Assembly: GCA_001644045.1 (NCBI GenBank)
Contig: LUUF01000050.1
Coordinates: 1 to 64,000, forward strand
DNA: 64,000 bases
DNA from: Methylomonas methanica
Lineage (GTDB): Bacteria; Pseudomonadota; Gammaproteobacteria; Methylococcales; Methylomonadaceae
Direction of reading: 5' to 3'
Of the stretch, positions 35,802 to 45,164 are shown piece by piece. A program made the position numbers and the translations under genes. The notes under the pieces are model-generated. The model was not told where the DNA came from and did no database searches. It worked only from the letters and a program-made list of their open reading frames with translations. Within the stretch, counting starts at the first letter, position 1. Every line of letters starts with the position of its first letter.

Positions 35802-36804
35802 TCAAGAGAAATTAACTCACGCGCAACGGGCTTCGCTGCTGCTATTGGCGGTGGGACAGGATAGAGCGGCCTCGGTATTGAAGCATATGGGCCCGAAAGA
35901 AGTGCAATTGATCGGTTCGAACATGGCTCAGCTGGGGCCGATTAGCTCGGGCATGGTTGACGAGGTGCTGGAAGAATTCATCATCGAAATCAAAAACGAA
36001 ACCGGCTTGGGTCTGGATTCCGACGAGTACATCCGCAACATGCTGACCAACGCGCTGGGCGCCGACAAAGCCGGCAGCATCATCGACCGGATTTTGTTGG
36101 GAGCCAACAGTAAGGGTATCGAACAGCTGAAGTGGATGGATACCCGCTCGATTGCGGATTTGATCCGTCTGGAACATCCGCAAATCATCTCCATTATTTT
36201 GTCCTTACTGGATGCGGATCAGGCCGCCGACGTGCTGACTTTGTTGCCGCAAAACATGCGCTCCGATATTTTGATGCGCATAGCCACCCTGGAAGGCGTG
36301 CAGCCCGCCGCGTTGCGCGAGCTGGACGACATCATGGAAAAACAGTTGACCGGCAGCGATGGCGTCAAGTCCTCGCAAATCGGCGGTATCGATGCGGCGG
36401 CCAACATCCTCAACTTTATAGAAAGCGGTGTCAGCGATCCGATGATGCAAGACATCAACGAAGCCAACGCCGATCTGGGGCAACGCATCCAGGATAAAAT
36501 GTTTGTGTTTGGCGATTTGATCAACGTCGATGATCGCGGTATTCAAACACTGTTGCGCGAAGTGTCCACCGATCAGCTGTTGCTTGCTCTACGCGGCGTG
36601 GAAGCCGGCTTGCGCGATAAAGTCTTCGCTAATATGTCCAGACGTGCGGCGGAAATGTTGCGGGATGACCTGGAAGCGGCGCCTCCCGCGCGCTTGAGTG
36701 AAGTGGAAGCGGCGCAAAAAGATATTCTGGCAATAGCCAAACGCCTGTCCGATGCGGGTGAAATAGCCTTGGGCGGCGGTGGCGGTGGCGATGAGTTCGT
36801 CTAA
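35794..36804 (+). CDS. fliG: Flagellar motor switch protein FliG
   Basis: FliG is the rotor protein that contacts MotA and sets rotation direction. Its N-terminal domain binds FliF; the middle has EHPQIISIILSLLD; the C-terminal domain shows DDRGIQTLLREVSTDQLLLALRG, the charged torque helix region. Length is 336 residues, with a polyglycine C-terminal tail. The start overlaps fliF and the end overlaps fliH by 14 nt. Confidence 0.96.
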   Translation: MADQEKLTHAQRASLLLLAVGQDRAASVLKHMGPKEVQLIGSNMAQLGPISSGMVDEVLEEFIIEIKNETGLGLDSDEYIRNMLTNALGADKAGSIIDRILLGANSKGIEQLKWMDTRSIADLIRLEHPQIISIILSLLDADQAADVLTLLPQNMRSDILMRIATLEGVQPAALRELDDIMEKQLTGSDGVKSSQIGGIDAAANILNFIESGVSDPMMQDINEANADLGQRIQDKMFVFGDLINVDDRGIQTLLREVSTDQLLLALRGVEAGLRDKVFANMSRRAAEMLRDDLEAAPPARLSEVEAAQKDILAIAKRLSDAGEIALGGGGGGDEFV

Positions 36805-37495
36805 GAGCAATAAGTTTTCCGAGTCGGAGTTACAGTCTCTGGATCGCTGGACCAATCTGCAGGATTTTAGCAACCCGCGTTCCGAAGCCGTCGAATTGGA
36901 AGAAGTGACCGAGGTTCTGACCGCCGAGCAGATTGAAGAAATTCAAAAGCAGGCCTATGCCGAAGCGTTCGAACAAGGCAAGCAGCAAGGCTATACGGAT
37001 GGGCAAAAGGAAGGATTTGAAGCAGGGCGCAAACAAGGCTACGAAGAAAGTCTGCATTTGCTGCAAAAACAGGCAGCCGAGCTCACCAGTTTGCTGGAAG
37101 CACTCAGCGAACCCTTCAAACAACTCGATGAGTCGGTCGAGCAGGAATTGGTGAAATTGACCATCGCGATGGCCAGTCAATTAATTCGTCGGGAATTGAA
37201 GTTGGAACCCGGCGAGATCGTCGGCGTGGTCAGAGAAGCGATCAATGCCTTGCCGCTGGCGTCGCAGAAAGTCACCGTCAATTTACATCCCGAAGATGCA
37301 GCCTTGGTACGCACCGCGTTAAAACTCGATGAAAACATGCCGCCCTGGCGCTTACAGGAAAATCCCTTGTTGAGTCGTGGCGGTTGTACCGTTGAAACCG
37401 AAATGTCCAGAATCGATGCCAGCGTAGAAAGTCGGGTGGCCGCAGTGATTGCCACGGTATTGGGTGGCGAGCGCCGTGAGGATTTTGGGCGATGA
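36791..37495 (+). CDS. fliH: Flagellar export ATPase regulator FliH
   Basis: FliH controls the FliI ATPase and docks it to the export gate. The protein has a charged N-terminus, the Gly-repeat helix (GKQQGYTDGQKEGFEAGRKQ, an AxxxGxxxG-like run at about 60-80) and a C-terminal V-ATPase E-subunit-like domain. ATG 36791 (MSSSKSNKFSE) gives 234 residues and overlaps the fliG end by 14 nt; a GTG at 36779 is in frame but less likely. It overlaps fliI by 4 nt (ATGA). Confidence 0.93.
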   Translation: MSSSKSNKFSESELQSLDRWTNLQDFSNPRSEAVELEEVTEVLTAEQIEEIQKQAYAEAFEQGKQQGYTDGQKEGFEAGRKQGYEESLHLLQKQAAELTSLLEALSEPFKQLDESVEQELVKLTIAMASQLIRRELKLEPGEIVGVVREAINALPLASQKVTVNLHPEDAALVRTALKLDENMPPWRLQENPLLSRGGCTVETEMSRIDASVESRVAAVIATVLGGERREDFGR

Positions 37496-38841
37496 TCCCC
37501 AGCGCCAACCGTTCAGATTTATGGCTGGCGCGCTTGCAGCCTTATCGGGAAAGACTGGCTGCGGACCCGCTGGAGTTGGTCGTTGAAGGCAAGTTGTCGC
37601 GCATGGTGGGTTTGACGCTGGAAGCGGAAGGTTGCCGGGCGGCGATTGGTTCGCTGTGCCAGGTGATTACCAAATCCGGCAAGATTATTACAGCCGAGGT
37701 GGTCGGTTTTGGTGGATCCCGCTTGTTTTTGATGCCAACCGGCGATACGCACGGTCTGGAGCCGGGCTGCCGAGTAATTCCGATGGGTAAGAACAGTCTG
37801 GCCAGTGTTGGCTTTGGTCTATTGGGCCGGGTGCTCGACGGCGCCGGCAAACCATTGGATAGTAAGGGACCGCTGGATACCGATGCCAAAGTCTCCTTAT
37901 CCGGCGTTACCATCAATCCGCTCAGCCGCAAACCGATTCGCGAGGCGCTGGATGTCGGGGTGCGGGCGATCAACGCTATTCTCAGCGTCGGCCGCGGGCA
38001 GCGTATGGGTTTGTTTGCCGGTACCGGCGTCGGCAAAAGCGTGTTGCTGGGGATGATGACCAAGTTTACCAACGCCGATGTGGTGGTGGTTGGCCTGGTC
38101 GGCGAGCGGGGCAGGGAGGTCAACGAATTCGTGCTGAAGATCCTTGGCGAAGAAGGCTTGCGCCGAGCCGTGGTGGTGGCGTCGCCGGCTGACGATTCGC
38201 CGCTGATGCGGGTGCATGGCGCGTTATTGGCGACCAGTATCGCCGAATATTTTCGCGACCAGGGCCTGGATGTGTTGTTGCTGATGGACTCCTTGACCCG
38301 TTATGCCCAGGCGTATCGGGAAATCGCTTTGGCGATAGACGAGCCGCCGGCTACCAAGGGCTATCCGCCGTCGGTGTTTGCGAAATTGCCGCAACTGGTG
38401 GAGCGCGCCGGTAACGGCGACGAAGGCGGCGGTTCGATTACCGCGTTTTACACGGTATTGGCGGAAGGCGATGATACCAACGATCCGATTGCGGACGCGG
38501 CGCGGGGGGTGCTGGACGGCCATGTGGTGCTGTCGCGCTCCCTGGCCGAGTCCGGTCATTATCCGGCAATCGATATTGAAGCGTCGATCAGCCGGGTGAT
38601 GCCGGACATCATAGAGCCGGAACATCTGCAAATGGCGCGGGATTTGCGGCGTTTGTATTCCACCTACCAACAGAACAAGGATTTGATCAGCGTCGGTGCC
38701 TATCGGCCGGGAGCCGATCCGCGCATCGACAAGGCGATAGAAAAAAATCCGGCGATCATGGATTTTCTGCAGCAAAGCATGGACGAGTCGGTGGACTTGA
38801 GCCGGAGTCTAAGCGAGTTAGCGCAATTGCTGGCTAGCTGA
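37492..38841 (+). CDS. fliI: Flagellum-specific ATP synthase FliI
   Basis: FliI is the hexameric ATPase of the flagellar type III export apparatus. Walker A is GTGVGKSVLLG, the catalytic region VVVGLVGERGREVNEFV follows, and Walker B LLLMDSLTRYAQAYREIALA is diagnostic for the family. A 449-residue length is normal. It overlaps fliH by 4 nt and shares its last base with the fliJ start. Confidence 0.97.
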   Translation: MIPSANRSDLWLARLQPYRERLAADPLELVVEGKLSRMVGLTLEAEGCRAAIGSLCQVITKSGKIITAEVVGFGGSRLFLMPTGDTHGLEPGCRVIPMGKNSLASVGFGLLGRVLDGAGKPLDSKGPLDTDAKVSLSGVTINPLSRKPIREALDVGVRAINAILSVGRGQRMGLFAGTGVGKSVLLGMMTKFTNADVVVVGLVGERGREVNEFVLKILGEEGLRRAVVVASPADDSPLMRVHGALLATSIAEYFRDQGLDVLLLMDSLTRYAQAYREIALAIDEPPATKGYPPSVFAKLPQLVERAGNGDEGGGSITAFYTVLAEGDDTNDPIADAARGVLDGHVVLSRSLAESGHYPAIDIEASISRVMPDIIEPEHLQMARDLRRLYSTYQQNKDLISVGAYRPGADPRIDKAIEKNPAIMDFLQQSMDESVDLSRSLSELAQLLAS

Positions 38842-39293
38842 TGAAAAAATCGCAGCGGTTAAAAGTCATTATCGATCTGCACGCGCGTCAGGAACGTGAC
38901 GCTTTGGAGGCGTTGGGTATCAGTCAGCAAAAGCTGCAAGAACAGCAAGCTCAGCTCGAAAACCTGCAAAGTTACCGTCTGGATTATTTAGGTAAATTCG
39001 CCGTCAGACAGCAGGCCGGTATCAATATCAGCCAATTGATGGAATTCAGGGCTTTTGCCGATAAGCTCGATCAGGCTATCGAAAGCCAGCAGCAGGCGGT
39101 AACTAACCATGAGCGCGAGGTGCAGCGGGCGCGCAAGCGCTGGGAAGATGCGCATCAACGTACCAAAAGCCTGCAAAAAGTCAGCGATTTGGCATTGGTC
39201 GAAGAAATGAAAGTCGAACAAAAACGCGAACAGGCCGAGCAAGACGATCGGGCTGCGCGATCAGGACGCAAGGATGGCACGGGAAGTGCTTGA
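38841..39293 (+). CDS. fliJ: Flagellar export chaperone FliJ
   Basis: FliJ is a small coiled-coil protein linking the FliI hexamer to the export gate. The 150 residues are almost entirely helical and Gln-rich (QEQQAQLENLQSYRLDYL), with the basic N-terminus KKSQRLKVIIDLHARQERDA usual for FliJ. The sequence family is weakly conserved, but position between fliI and fliK and the coiled-coil pattern make the call safe. Confidence 0.88.
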   Translation: MKKSQRLKVIIDLHARQERDALEALGISQQKLQEQQAQLENLQSYRLDYLGKFAVRQQAGINISQLMEFRAFADKLDQAIESQQQAVTNHEREVQRARKRWEDAHQRTKSLQKVSDLALVEEMKVEQKREQAEQDDRAARSGRKDGTGSA

Positions 39294-39320
39294 TTAAATA
39301 AAAATGTCAGGAGAAATGCC

Positions 39321-40673
39321 ATGAATATCCAAGGTTTGAATCCGCTGTCTCTGTTATCCTCCGCCGATGGTGCTACTGCGGGTCTGCTGGGCGAAGGCGG
39401 CGGTGCCGGTGTGTTTTCGGCGACGCTGCTTGAGCAACTGGCGCAATTGCAGAATAGTTTGTTGAGTAAGGGCGCGGCCGGTGACGCCGGGTTGGCGAAT
39501 TTGCAGCAGCTGGGCGGTTTGGGGGCGGACGCCTTCAGTAGCCAAAGCATGCAGGATTTTACCGCTTTGTTCGGCAAGAGTTTGCCGACGGCAACCAAGC
39601 TCGGCCAGGACATTAACCTGGACGACACCATGCAAGCCTTGGCTGATGTGTTGCAATATCTGCAAGGCTTGGAGGGTACGGGTGCCGCACAACAAACCCC
39701 GGTTTTGCCGGCTACTTCCGCAAATCAAGATAATGTTGCCGATATAGCGGCGGAAAATACCGAGGCCGCAAATGAGCAGGCAGAGAATGCAGCAATGCTG
39801 GCGGGGATACAGGTTCAGCCCCTACCGGTTGCGGATAACGGCAATAGTGTCAACGAGGCGTTAAAATCCGCGGTAGCGACCAGTGAGGCGATGTCTGCCA
39901 TAAAAAATAGTCCGGAACTGCTGGGTATGGATGCCAAAAAAGAGGCATTGACGGCATTGAACAGCGCGGATGAAGGGCGGAATGCCATGGCCGCAGAGGG
40001 TGGTTTTGCCAAAGCCCTTGCCGCCGAGGGCGGTGCGTCTCAGCAATTCGCGCAAGACAGTGGGGCTAATGCTTTTCAAAGCGAGCAGAGCGATGTGCCG
40101 AAGAATCAAATTGGCGCTAGCGAGGCTGACGTTGGGCTGTCGAGAATGACGGCCGACATCGCCCAACTGAGTAAATCGGTAAATAGTGCCGGGCAAACGC
40201 AGGCGCCGGCGATAGAAAAACATTTGACGCATCCGGAATGGAATGCCGATTTGGGCGAAAAGCTGCTGTGGATGCATAAGCAAGCGGTGCCCTCCGCCGA
40301 AATTCGCTTGAATCCAGAACATTTGGGGCCCATTTCCATCAAGATCGATGTGAATCAGGATCAAGCCAGCGTAGTTTTCACCGCGCAGCATGCGGCGGTT
40401 AGGGATGCAATAGAGGCGGCCATCCCCAAGTTGCGGGAAATGTTGGGCGGGCAAAACTTGAATTTAGCGGATGTTAACGTTTCCCAGCAACAATCCGAAC
40501 AAAGATCGGGACGTGAGTCTTTTCAAGCGGCCGGCGAGCAAAATCGCGGCGGCAATAATCAAGGCCAAGGCCAGGCCGATAGCCCGGCAACCGATGCATC
40601 CAACACTATTCTCGACGAAATTGAAGCAGGCCGAGCCATTGCGAGTAATGGTTTATTGAGTCTGTTTGCCTAG
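39321..40673 (+). CDS. fliK: Flagellar hook-length control protein FliK
   Basis: FliK is the exported ruler that stops hook growth and switches export specificity. The first 290 residues are low-complexity and Ala/Gln/Gly-rich, as usual for the ruler part. The conserved C-terminal domain spans about 300-400 with LNPEHLGPISIKIDVNQDQ and LREMLGGQNLNL. Length is 450 residues. It is the last flagellar gene here; fliL and the export gate genes are absent downstream, where a ribosomal protein operon begins. Confidence 0.88.
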   Translation: MNIQGLNPLSLLSSADGATAGLLGEGGGAGVFSATLLEQLAQLQNSLLSKGAAGDAGLANLQQLGGLGADAFSSQSMQDFTALFGKSLPTATKLGQDINLDDTMQALADVLQYLQGLEGTGAAQQTPVLPATSANQDNVADIAAENTEAANEQAENAAMLAGIQVQPLPVADNGNSVNEALKSAVATSEAMSAIKNSPELLGMDAKKEALTALNSADEGRNAMAAEGGFAKALAAEGGASQQFAQDSGANAFQSEQSDVPKNQIGASEADVGLSRMTADIAQLSKSVNSAGQTQAPAIEKHLTHPEWNADLGEKLLWMHKQAVPSAEIRLNPEHLGPISIKIDVNQDQASVVFTAQHAAVRDAIEAAIPKLREMLGGQNLNLADVNVSQQQSEQRSGRESFQAAGEQNRGGNNQGQGQADSPATDASNTILDEIEAGRAIASNGLLSLFA

Positions 40674-40681
40674 TCTCCTCC

Positions 40682-40722
40682 GGCGCTGTTGAAAAATTGC
40701 TTTGCAAAAACAGCGCCTATTT
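40682..40722 (+). terminator. Probable terminator after fliK
   Basis: GGCGCTGTT (40682-40690) pairs with AACAGCGCC (40709-40717) and is followed by TATTTCT. It ends the flagellar operon just before the rpsF promoter. The loop of 18 nt is rather long and the T-run short. Confidence 0.5.
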
Positions 40723-40729
40723 CTATAAT
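40702..40729 (+). promoter_or_regulatory. Candidate sigma70 promoter for rpsF
   Basis: TATAAT at 40724-40729 is a perfect -10 box; TTGCAA at 40702-40707 is a partial -35 with a 16-nt spacer. A leader of about 80 nt follows, which in other bacteria carries the S6:S18 autoregulatory element; I could not confirm that structure here. Confidence 0.5.
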
Positions 40730-40813
40730 GTCCAGCTTTTTGGGGAATTTATCCCCGTCCCTTGCTTCACTGTCCAGACGGATGGGAGGCTTTTAAACCC
40801 GTAAGGAGAAATC

Positions 40814-41239
40814 ATGCGACATTATGAAATTGTCTTCTTAGTCCACCCTGATCAAAGTGCTCAGGTGCCGGCTATGATAGAACGTTATAAATCCACCGTT
40901 GAAGAAGCCGCAGGCAAAATTCACCGTCTGGAAGATTGGGGCCGTAGACATTTGGCCTACCCTATCAAAAAAATTCATAAAGCACATTACGTGTTGATGA
41001 ACATCGAATGCGACCAAGCCACTCTTGAAGAACTGGAAAGCGGTTTTCGATTCAACGACGCTATCTTGCGCAGCCAAACCCTGGCGCAAAAAGCGGCCGT
41101 AACCGAGCCTTCCGCGATTGCTGTCAGCGGTAACGACGGCCAAAAAGCCGGTAACCGTGTCAAGGAAGAAGTCGAAGAAGAAACCGAAGAAGCTGAAGTA
41201 GAAGTCGTCGAGACTGAAGTCGTAGCGGATTCCGAATAA
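40814..41239 (+). CDS. rpsF: 30S ribosomal protein S6
   Basis: S6 binds the 16S central domain together with S18. The conserved core is [33 protein letters not shown]-type (here [18 protein letters not shown]) and HYVLMNIEC. After residue 110 comes a Glu-rich tail ([17 protein letters not shown]) that makes this S6 longer than the 100-residue core; acidic tails of variable length are known in the family. A strong ribosome site (AAGGAG, 40803-40808) precedes the ATG. Confidence 0.96.
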   Translation: MRHYEIVFLVHPDQSAQVPAMIERYKSTVEEAAGKIHRLEDWGRRHLAYPIKKIHKAHYVLMNIECDQATLEELESGFRFNDAILRSQTLAQKAAVTEPSAIAVSGNDGQKAGNRVKEEVEEETEEAEVEVVETEVVADSE

Positions 41240-41264
41240 TCAACATTGAACCAAGAGAATTGTG

Positions 41265-41495
41265 ATGGCACGTAATAACATTAGACGCAAAAAAGGTTGC
41301 CGTTTTAGCGGCGAAGACGCGATCGTAATCGACTATAAAGATCTGGATTTATTGAGCGAGTACGTTACCGAAACCGGCAAAATCATTCCTAGTCGCATTA
41401 CTGGTACCAGTGCGAAATATCAAAGACAGCTGACTTCCGCTATTAAACAAGCGCGGTTCCTGGCTTTGTTGCCGTTCTGCGACGCACACAAGTGA
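41265..41495 (+). CDS. rpsR: 30S ribosomal protein S18
   Basis: S18 is a primary partner of S6 on the small subunit. The 76 residues contain the highly conserved [13 protein letters not shown] start, the central [18 protein letters not shown] and the [14 protein letters not shown]-type block (here [16 protein letters not shown]). ATG 41265 is chosen; an in-frame GTG is 3 nt upstream. Spacing to rpsF is 25 nt. Confidence 0.97.
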   Translation: MARNNIRRKKGCRFSGEDAIVIDYKDLDLLSEYVTETGKIIPSRITGTSAKYQRQLTSAIKQARFLALLPFCDAHK

Positions 41496-41516
41496 TTTAG
41501 CACGAGGGAATAGCGC

Positions 41517-42425
41517 GTGCAATTTCTGGCCACTTTCATTATGAAAGGACGGATGCAGGCCATGACGGTCGCATCCAGCCTGGCCTTGCTATCGCTGCTT
41601 TTTCCTCCCGTAAGTATTGTAAGTTCAGCCGCTGTCTCATTGGTAACGTTGAGGCGAGGGGCTAGTGAAGGCTTGTATGTGCTGATTTGCTCATGCCTGG
41701 CTGCCGCCGTATTAAGTACCTTATTGATCGGTAATTACCAGTACGCACTGCTTTACGGTCTGGCCTTTTGGCTGCCGGTTTGGCTGATTTCGATAGTACT
41801 GCGCGAGGGCCGCTATCTGACGCTGGCAATTGAAATTGCCGTGTTATTAGGTGTTGCGGTGGTGCTGGGTATTTATACGATTCAGGAGCAACCGGTACAG
41901 CTTTGGCGCGAAGTGTTGAACTTCATGCTACAGCCCATGCTTGAAGGCAAAACCGATGTGCCGCTGGAGCAAATTAAGCAGTCCGCGGAACTGTTGGCGC
42001 ATTTCATGACTGGGGTTGCCGCGGCCGGCAGCGTTTACGGCCTGCTGTTCGGTTTGTTTTTGGCCAGATGGTGGCAAGCGGCGCTATACAACCCGGGCGG
42101 TTTCAGAGCCGAGTTTTTGGTGTTGAAAGGGCATGTGCATCTGACATTAGTCACCTTGCTTGTGGCCGGAGTAGCGATGCTGACTTCCGGCAAGACTGCG
42201 GAGTTGTGCTGGAACGTATTGCTGGTGCTGTTGGTGACCTACACAATGATAGGCACCGCCGTGTTGCACGCCACGTTCTCGGTCATGAAGGGTAGTCGTT
42301 TCATGGTGCCTTTTTTATACGTGACGTTGATGTTGATCCCGCATGTGATGGTGGTGATTGTGTTATGCGGGCTGACCGACACCTGGCTGGACTTACGAAA
42401 TAAACTAAAACCAAATGGGGCGTAA
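41517..42425 (+). CDS. DUF2232-type polytopic membrane protein
   Basis: A 302-residue inner-membrane protein with about eight hydrophobic segments and little else. Proteins of the DUF2232/YybS type occur at this same place between rpsR and rplI in Pseudomonas and relatives, which supports the family assignment; their function is not known. The start is GTG 41517 with a GAGGGA ribosome site. Its location inside a ribosomal protein operon points to co-regulation with translation genes but does not define a role. Confidence 0.75.
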   Translation: MQFLATFIMKGRMQAMTVASSLALLSLLFPPVSIVSSAAVSLVTLRRGASEGLYVLICSCLAAAVLSTLLIGNYQYALLYGLAFWLPVWLISIVLREGRYLTLAIEIAVLLGVAVVLGIYTIQEQPVQLWREVLNFMLQPMLEGKTDVPLEQIKQSAELLAHFMTGVAAAGSVYGLLFGLFLARWWQAALYNPGGFRAEFLVLKGHVHLTLVTLLVAGVAMLTSGKTAELCWNVLLVLLVTYTMIGTAVLHATFSVMKGSRFMVPFLYVTLMLIPHVMVVIVLCGLTDTWLDLRNKLKPNGA

Positions 42426-42471
42426 GCTCCCGATTTTTCGACAATCAAGTCGATCTAAGAGGTAGAAAACG

Positions 42472-42918
42472 ATGGAAGTCATTCTTCTGGAAAAAACGGC
42501 GAACCTGGGTAACCTGGGCGACAAAGTAACCATCAAAGCGGGTTACGGCAGAAATTATCTAATTCCGCAAGGCAAAGCAGTTCCTGCAACGCCTAAAAAA
42601 ATCAGAGAGTTTGAAGAGCGCCGCGCCGAGCTGGAAAAACAAGCGGCTGAAAAATTGGCAGCTGCCACTGCTCGTGGCGAAGCGATCAGCAAATTGAACG
42701 TGTCTATCGCTCACAAAACCGGTGACGAAGGCCGTTTGTTCGGTTCCGTCGGTACGCAAAACATTGCAGATGCTATTACTGCTGCAGGCATTAAAGTCGA
42801 GAAACACGAAATACGTTTGCCGAACGGCGTTATCCGCAACATCGGCGAATACGATATCGCTATCAATCTGCATACCGACGTCGTTATCACGCTGCCGGTA
42901 AAAGTGGTAGCCGAGTAA
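42472..42918 (+). CDS. rplI: 50S ribosomal protein L9
   Basis: L9 reaches across neighbouring ribosomes and helps reading-frame maintenance. The 148 residues show the N-terminal domain [19 protein letters not shown], the connecting helix with [15 protein letters not shown] and the C-terminal domain [36 protein letters not shown] ribosome site AAGAGG is upstream. It is the last ribosomal gene of the operon; hldD starts 5 nt later. Confidence 0.97.
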   Translation: MEVILLEKTANLGNLGDKVTIKAGYGRNYLIPQGKAVPATPKKIREFEERRAELEKQAAEKLAAATARGEAISKLNVSIAHKTGDEGRLFGSVGTQNIADAITAAGIKVEKHEIRLPNGVIRNIGEYDIAINLHTDVVITLPVKVVAE

Positions 42919-42923
42919 AGTCC

Positions 42924-43865
42924 GTGATCATCGTAACCGGTGGCGCCGGCTTCATCGGCAGCAATCTGGTATTGGGCCTGAATGCTCGCGGTTATGATGA
43001 TATTTTGGTCGTCGACCATTTGACTAACGGTGTCAAATACCGGAATTTGGTCGACTGCAAGATAGCGGACTATCTGGATAGAAGCACCTTTTTGGAACGA
43101 CTGCAACAAGGTGCTTTCCATGCAGAGGCTATAGAAGCCATCTTCCATCAGGGCGCCTGTTCCAGTACGACCGAGTGGGATGGCCGTTACATGATGGACA
43201 ATAATTATGAATACAGCAAAACGCTGTTTCATTATTGCCAAAGCCATAAAATCCCTTTTATCTACGCATCCAGCGCCGCTACCTATGGTGCAGATTTGAC
43301 CTTCAAGGAAGAATTGGCCTACGAAGGTCCGCTGAATGTCTACGGTTATTCCAAATTTCAATTCGACCAATATTTGCGCAGACACAGCAAGCTGACCGCG
43401 CAAGTGGTCGGCTTACGTTATTTCAATGTCTATGGTCCGCGCGAAGCCCACAAGGGCAGCATGGCCAGCGTTGCTTTTCATTTGAACAATCAAATTAAAG
43501 ATTCCGACGAATTACGTTTGTTCGAAGGCTGCGACGGTTATGGTAACGGCGAGCAGCGCCGCGATTTTGTCTATGTCGGTGACGTGGTGGATATTAACCT
43601 ATGGTTTCTGGACCATCCTCAAGTATCCGGCATCTATAATTGCGGTACCGGTCGTAGCCAGACGTTTAACGACGTTGCCAACGCGGTGATTCGTTATCAT
43701 CAGCGTGGACATATCAAATACATACCGTTTCCCGAGCATCTTAAAGGTTGCTATCAAAGCTTTACCGAAGCTAATCTCGATAATCTGAGATCTACCGGGT
43801 GTCAGCATCAATTCAAAAGTGTCGAGCAAGGCGTACAACTTTATATGGAATGGTTGAACCGCTAG
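42924..43865 (+). CDS. hldD: ADP-glyceromanno-heptose 6-epimerase
   Basis: HldD (RfaD) converts ADP-D-glycero- to ADP-L-glycero-manno-heptose for the LPS inner core. It is an extended [17 protein letters not shown] nucleotide motif at the start, YASSAATYG, catalytic [10 protein letters not shown] (YxxxK) and [18 protein letters not shown]. Length is 313 residues. The start is GTG 42924, 5 nt after rplI, so it is probably transcribed with that operon. Together with waaA (50417) it shows a heptose-containing LPS core. Confidence 0.94.
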   Translation: MIIVTGGAGFIGSNLVLGLNARGYDDILVVDHLTNGVKYRNLVDCKIADYLDRSTFLERLQQGAFHAEAIEAIFHQGACSSTTEWDGRYMMDNNYEYSKTLFHYCQSHKIPFIYASSAATYGADLTFKEELAYEGPLNVYGYSKFQFDQYLRRHSKLTAQVVGLRYFNVYGPREAHKGSMASVAFHLNNQIKDSDELRLFEGCDGYGNGEQRRDFVYVGDVVDINLWFLDHPQVSGIYNCGTGRSQTFNDVANAVIRYHQRGHIKYIPFPEHLKGCYQSFTEANLDNLRSTGCQHQFKSVEQGVQLYMEWLNR

Positions 43866-44003
43866 CAAGCGCTGTTTTGTCATCAATAAGGCGACCGTCT
43901 TAACGTAAATTCCGGCATATTTCGTTGTTTTTCTAAAGCATGGCCGTGGACCCGGTTGTAAAATATCCTTCCTTTCCGTCAACAGTAATCGCCGAGAACG
44001 CAG

Positions 44004-45164
44004 ATGAGTCGCCGAACGGCAATTCGCATTGCCCATTCTTGTTTATCGGACCCCCAGCGGGCGGTTGAGGAGCTTGCTTTAGGTTTGCTGCAAGCCGATA
44101 CGGTCTTGGTTATTTTCTTTTGCTCGACTAGTTACGACCGAACTTTGCTGGCTTCCGAAATAAGACGCCGATTTCAAGGTATACAAGTCATTGGCTGCAC
44201 GACCTCTGGCGAAATAGGCGATGCAGGGCTCACTCAACGAAGCCTGGTAGCTGTCGGCTTTTCCTCGCCGGATTTTATCGCTGCCAGCGCGCTGATCAGC
44301 AATTTGCAACAGTTTCGAATCGCCGATGGGCGCACGGTTGCAAACGAGCTATTGCATGGCTTGCAAGATAAAGTTACGCATCTTAACGCCGAAAATTGCT
44401 TCGGGTTTTTGTTGGTCGATGGTTTATCGGTCCGCGAAGAGCAGGTCACGCATGCGATACAAGGCGTATTAGGCAATATCGCCATGATTGGCGGTTCGGC
44501 GGCCGACGATTTGCAGTTCCATAAAACATACGTCTATTTCGATGGCGACTTTCATACCGACAGTGCCGCGTTGTCGCTGATGCATACGTCGTTACCTTTT
44601 AAAATCTTCAAAGCGCAACATTTTGTACCGACGGCGGAAAGATTGGTGGTCACACACGCCGATGCCAGACGGCGCACCGTACATGAAATCAACGGCCTAC
44701 CGGCGGCCCCGGAATACGCCAGACTCATCGGAGTTTCGGTCGAAGCGTTAAAGCCTGCGCATTTTGCCGCGGCGCCGGTCGTGGTAGCTATCGATGGTAG
44801 CTTTTATGTGCGGGCGATTCGCAGTGCCAATGACGATCAAAGTCTGACTTTTTACTGTGCTATCGAGGAAGGCTTGGTGTTGAGAGTTGCGCGTGGGGTG
44901 GATCCTATCGAAAGTCTACAACAGGCGTTTGCCGAAGTGCGGGCCGAGATTGGCCAACCTCAGGTGGTTATAGCGTGTGATTGCATACTCCGAAAGCTGG
45001 AACTGATACAGCGCGGCTTGGCGGCGCAAGCAGAGCAAATACTCTGCGATAACAATGTGATAGGTTTCAATACCTATGGCGAACAGTTTCGCGGCGTGCA
45101 TGTCAATCAGACGTTTGCCGCTGTTGCCATAGGTGCAGTTGACGGGTGCGACGGGGATGATTGA
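44004..45164 (+). CDS. FIST-domain sensory protein
   Basis: The 386-residue protein consists of a FIST N domain (VLVIFFCSTSYDRTLLASEI, VIGCTTSGEIGDAG) and a FIST C domain (about 220-375). FIST domains are predicted intracellular sensors of small ligands, possibly amino acids. There is no membrane segment or output domain. Its stop overlaps the start of a PAS-GGDEF gene by 8 nt, so the ligand signal is probably passed to c-di-GMP synthesis; that link is inference. Confidence 0.85.
   Translation: MSRRTAIRIAHSCLSDPQRAVEELALGLLQADTVLVIFFCSTSYDRTLLASEIRRRFQGIQVIGCTTSGEIGDAGLTQRSLVAVGFSSPDFIAASALISNLQQFRIADGRTVANELLHGLQDKVTHLNAENCFGFLLVDGLSVREEQVTHAIQGVLGNIAMIGGSAADDLQFHKTYVYFDGDFHTDSAALSLMHTSLPFKIFKAQHFVPTAERLVVTHADARRRTVHEINGLPAAPEYARLIGVSVEALKPAHFAAAPVVVAIDGSFYVRAIRSANDDQSLTFYCAIEEGLVLRVARGVDPIESLQQAFAEVRAEIGQPQVVIACDCILRKLELIQRGLAAQAEQILCDNNVIGFNTYGEQFRGVHVNQTFAAVAIGAVDGCDGDD

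Noticed and set aside
40730-40813. S6:S18 autoregulatory RNA leader
   Set aside because: The leader has the right length and position, but I could not build the conserved stem with confidence from the sequence by eye.
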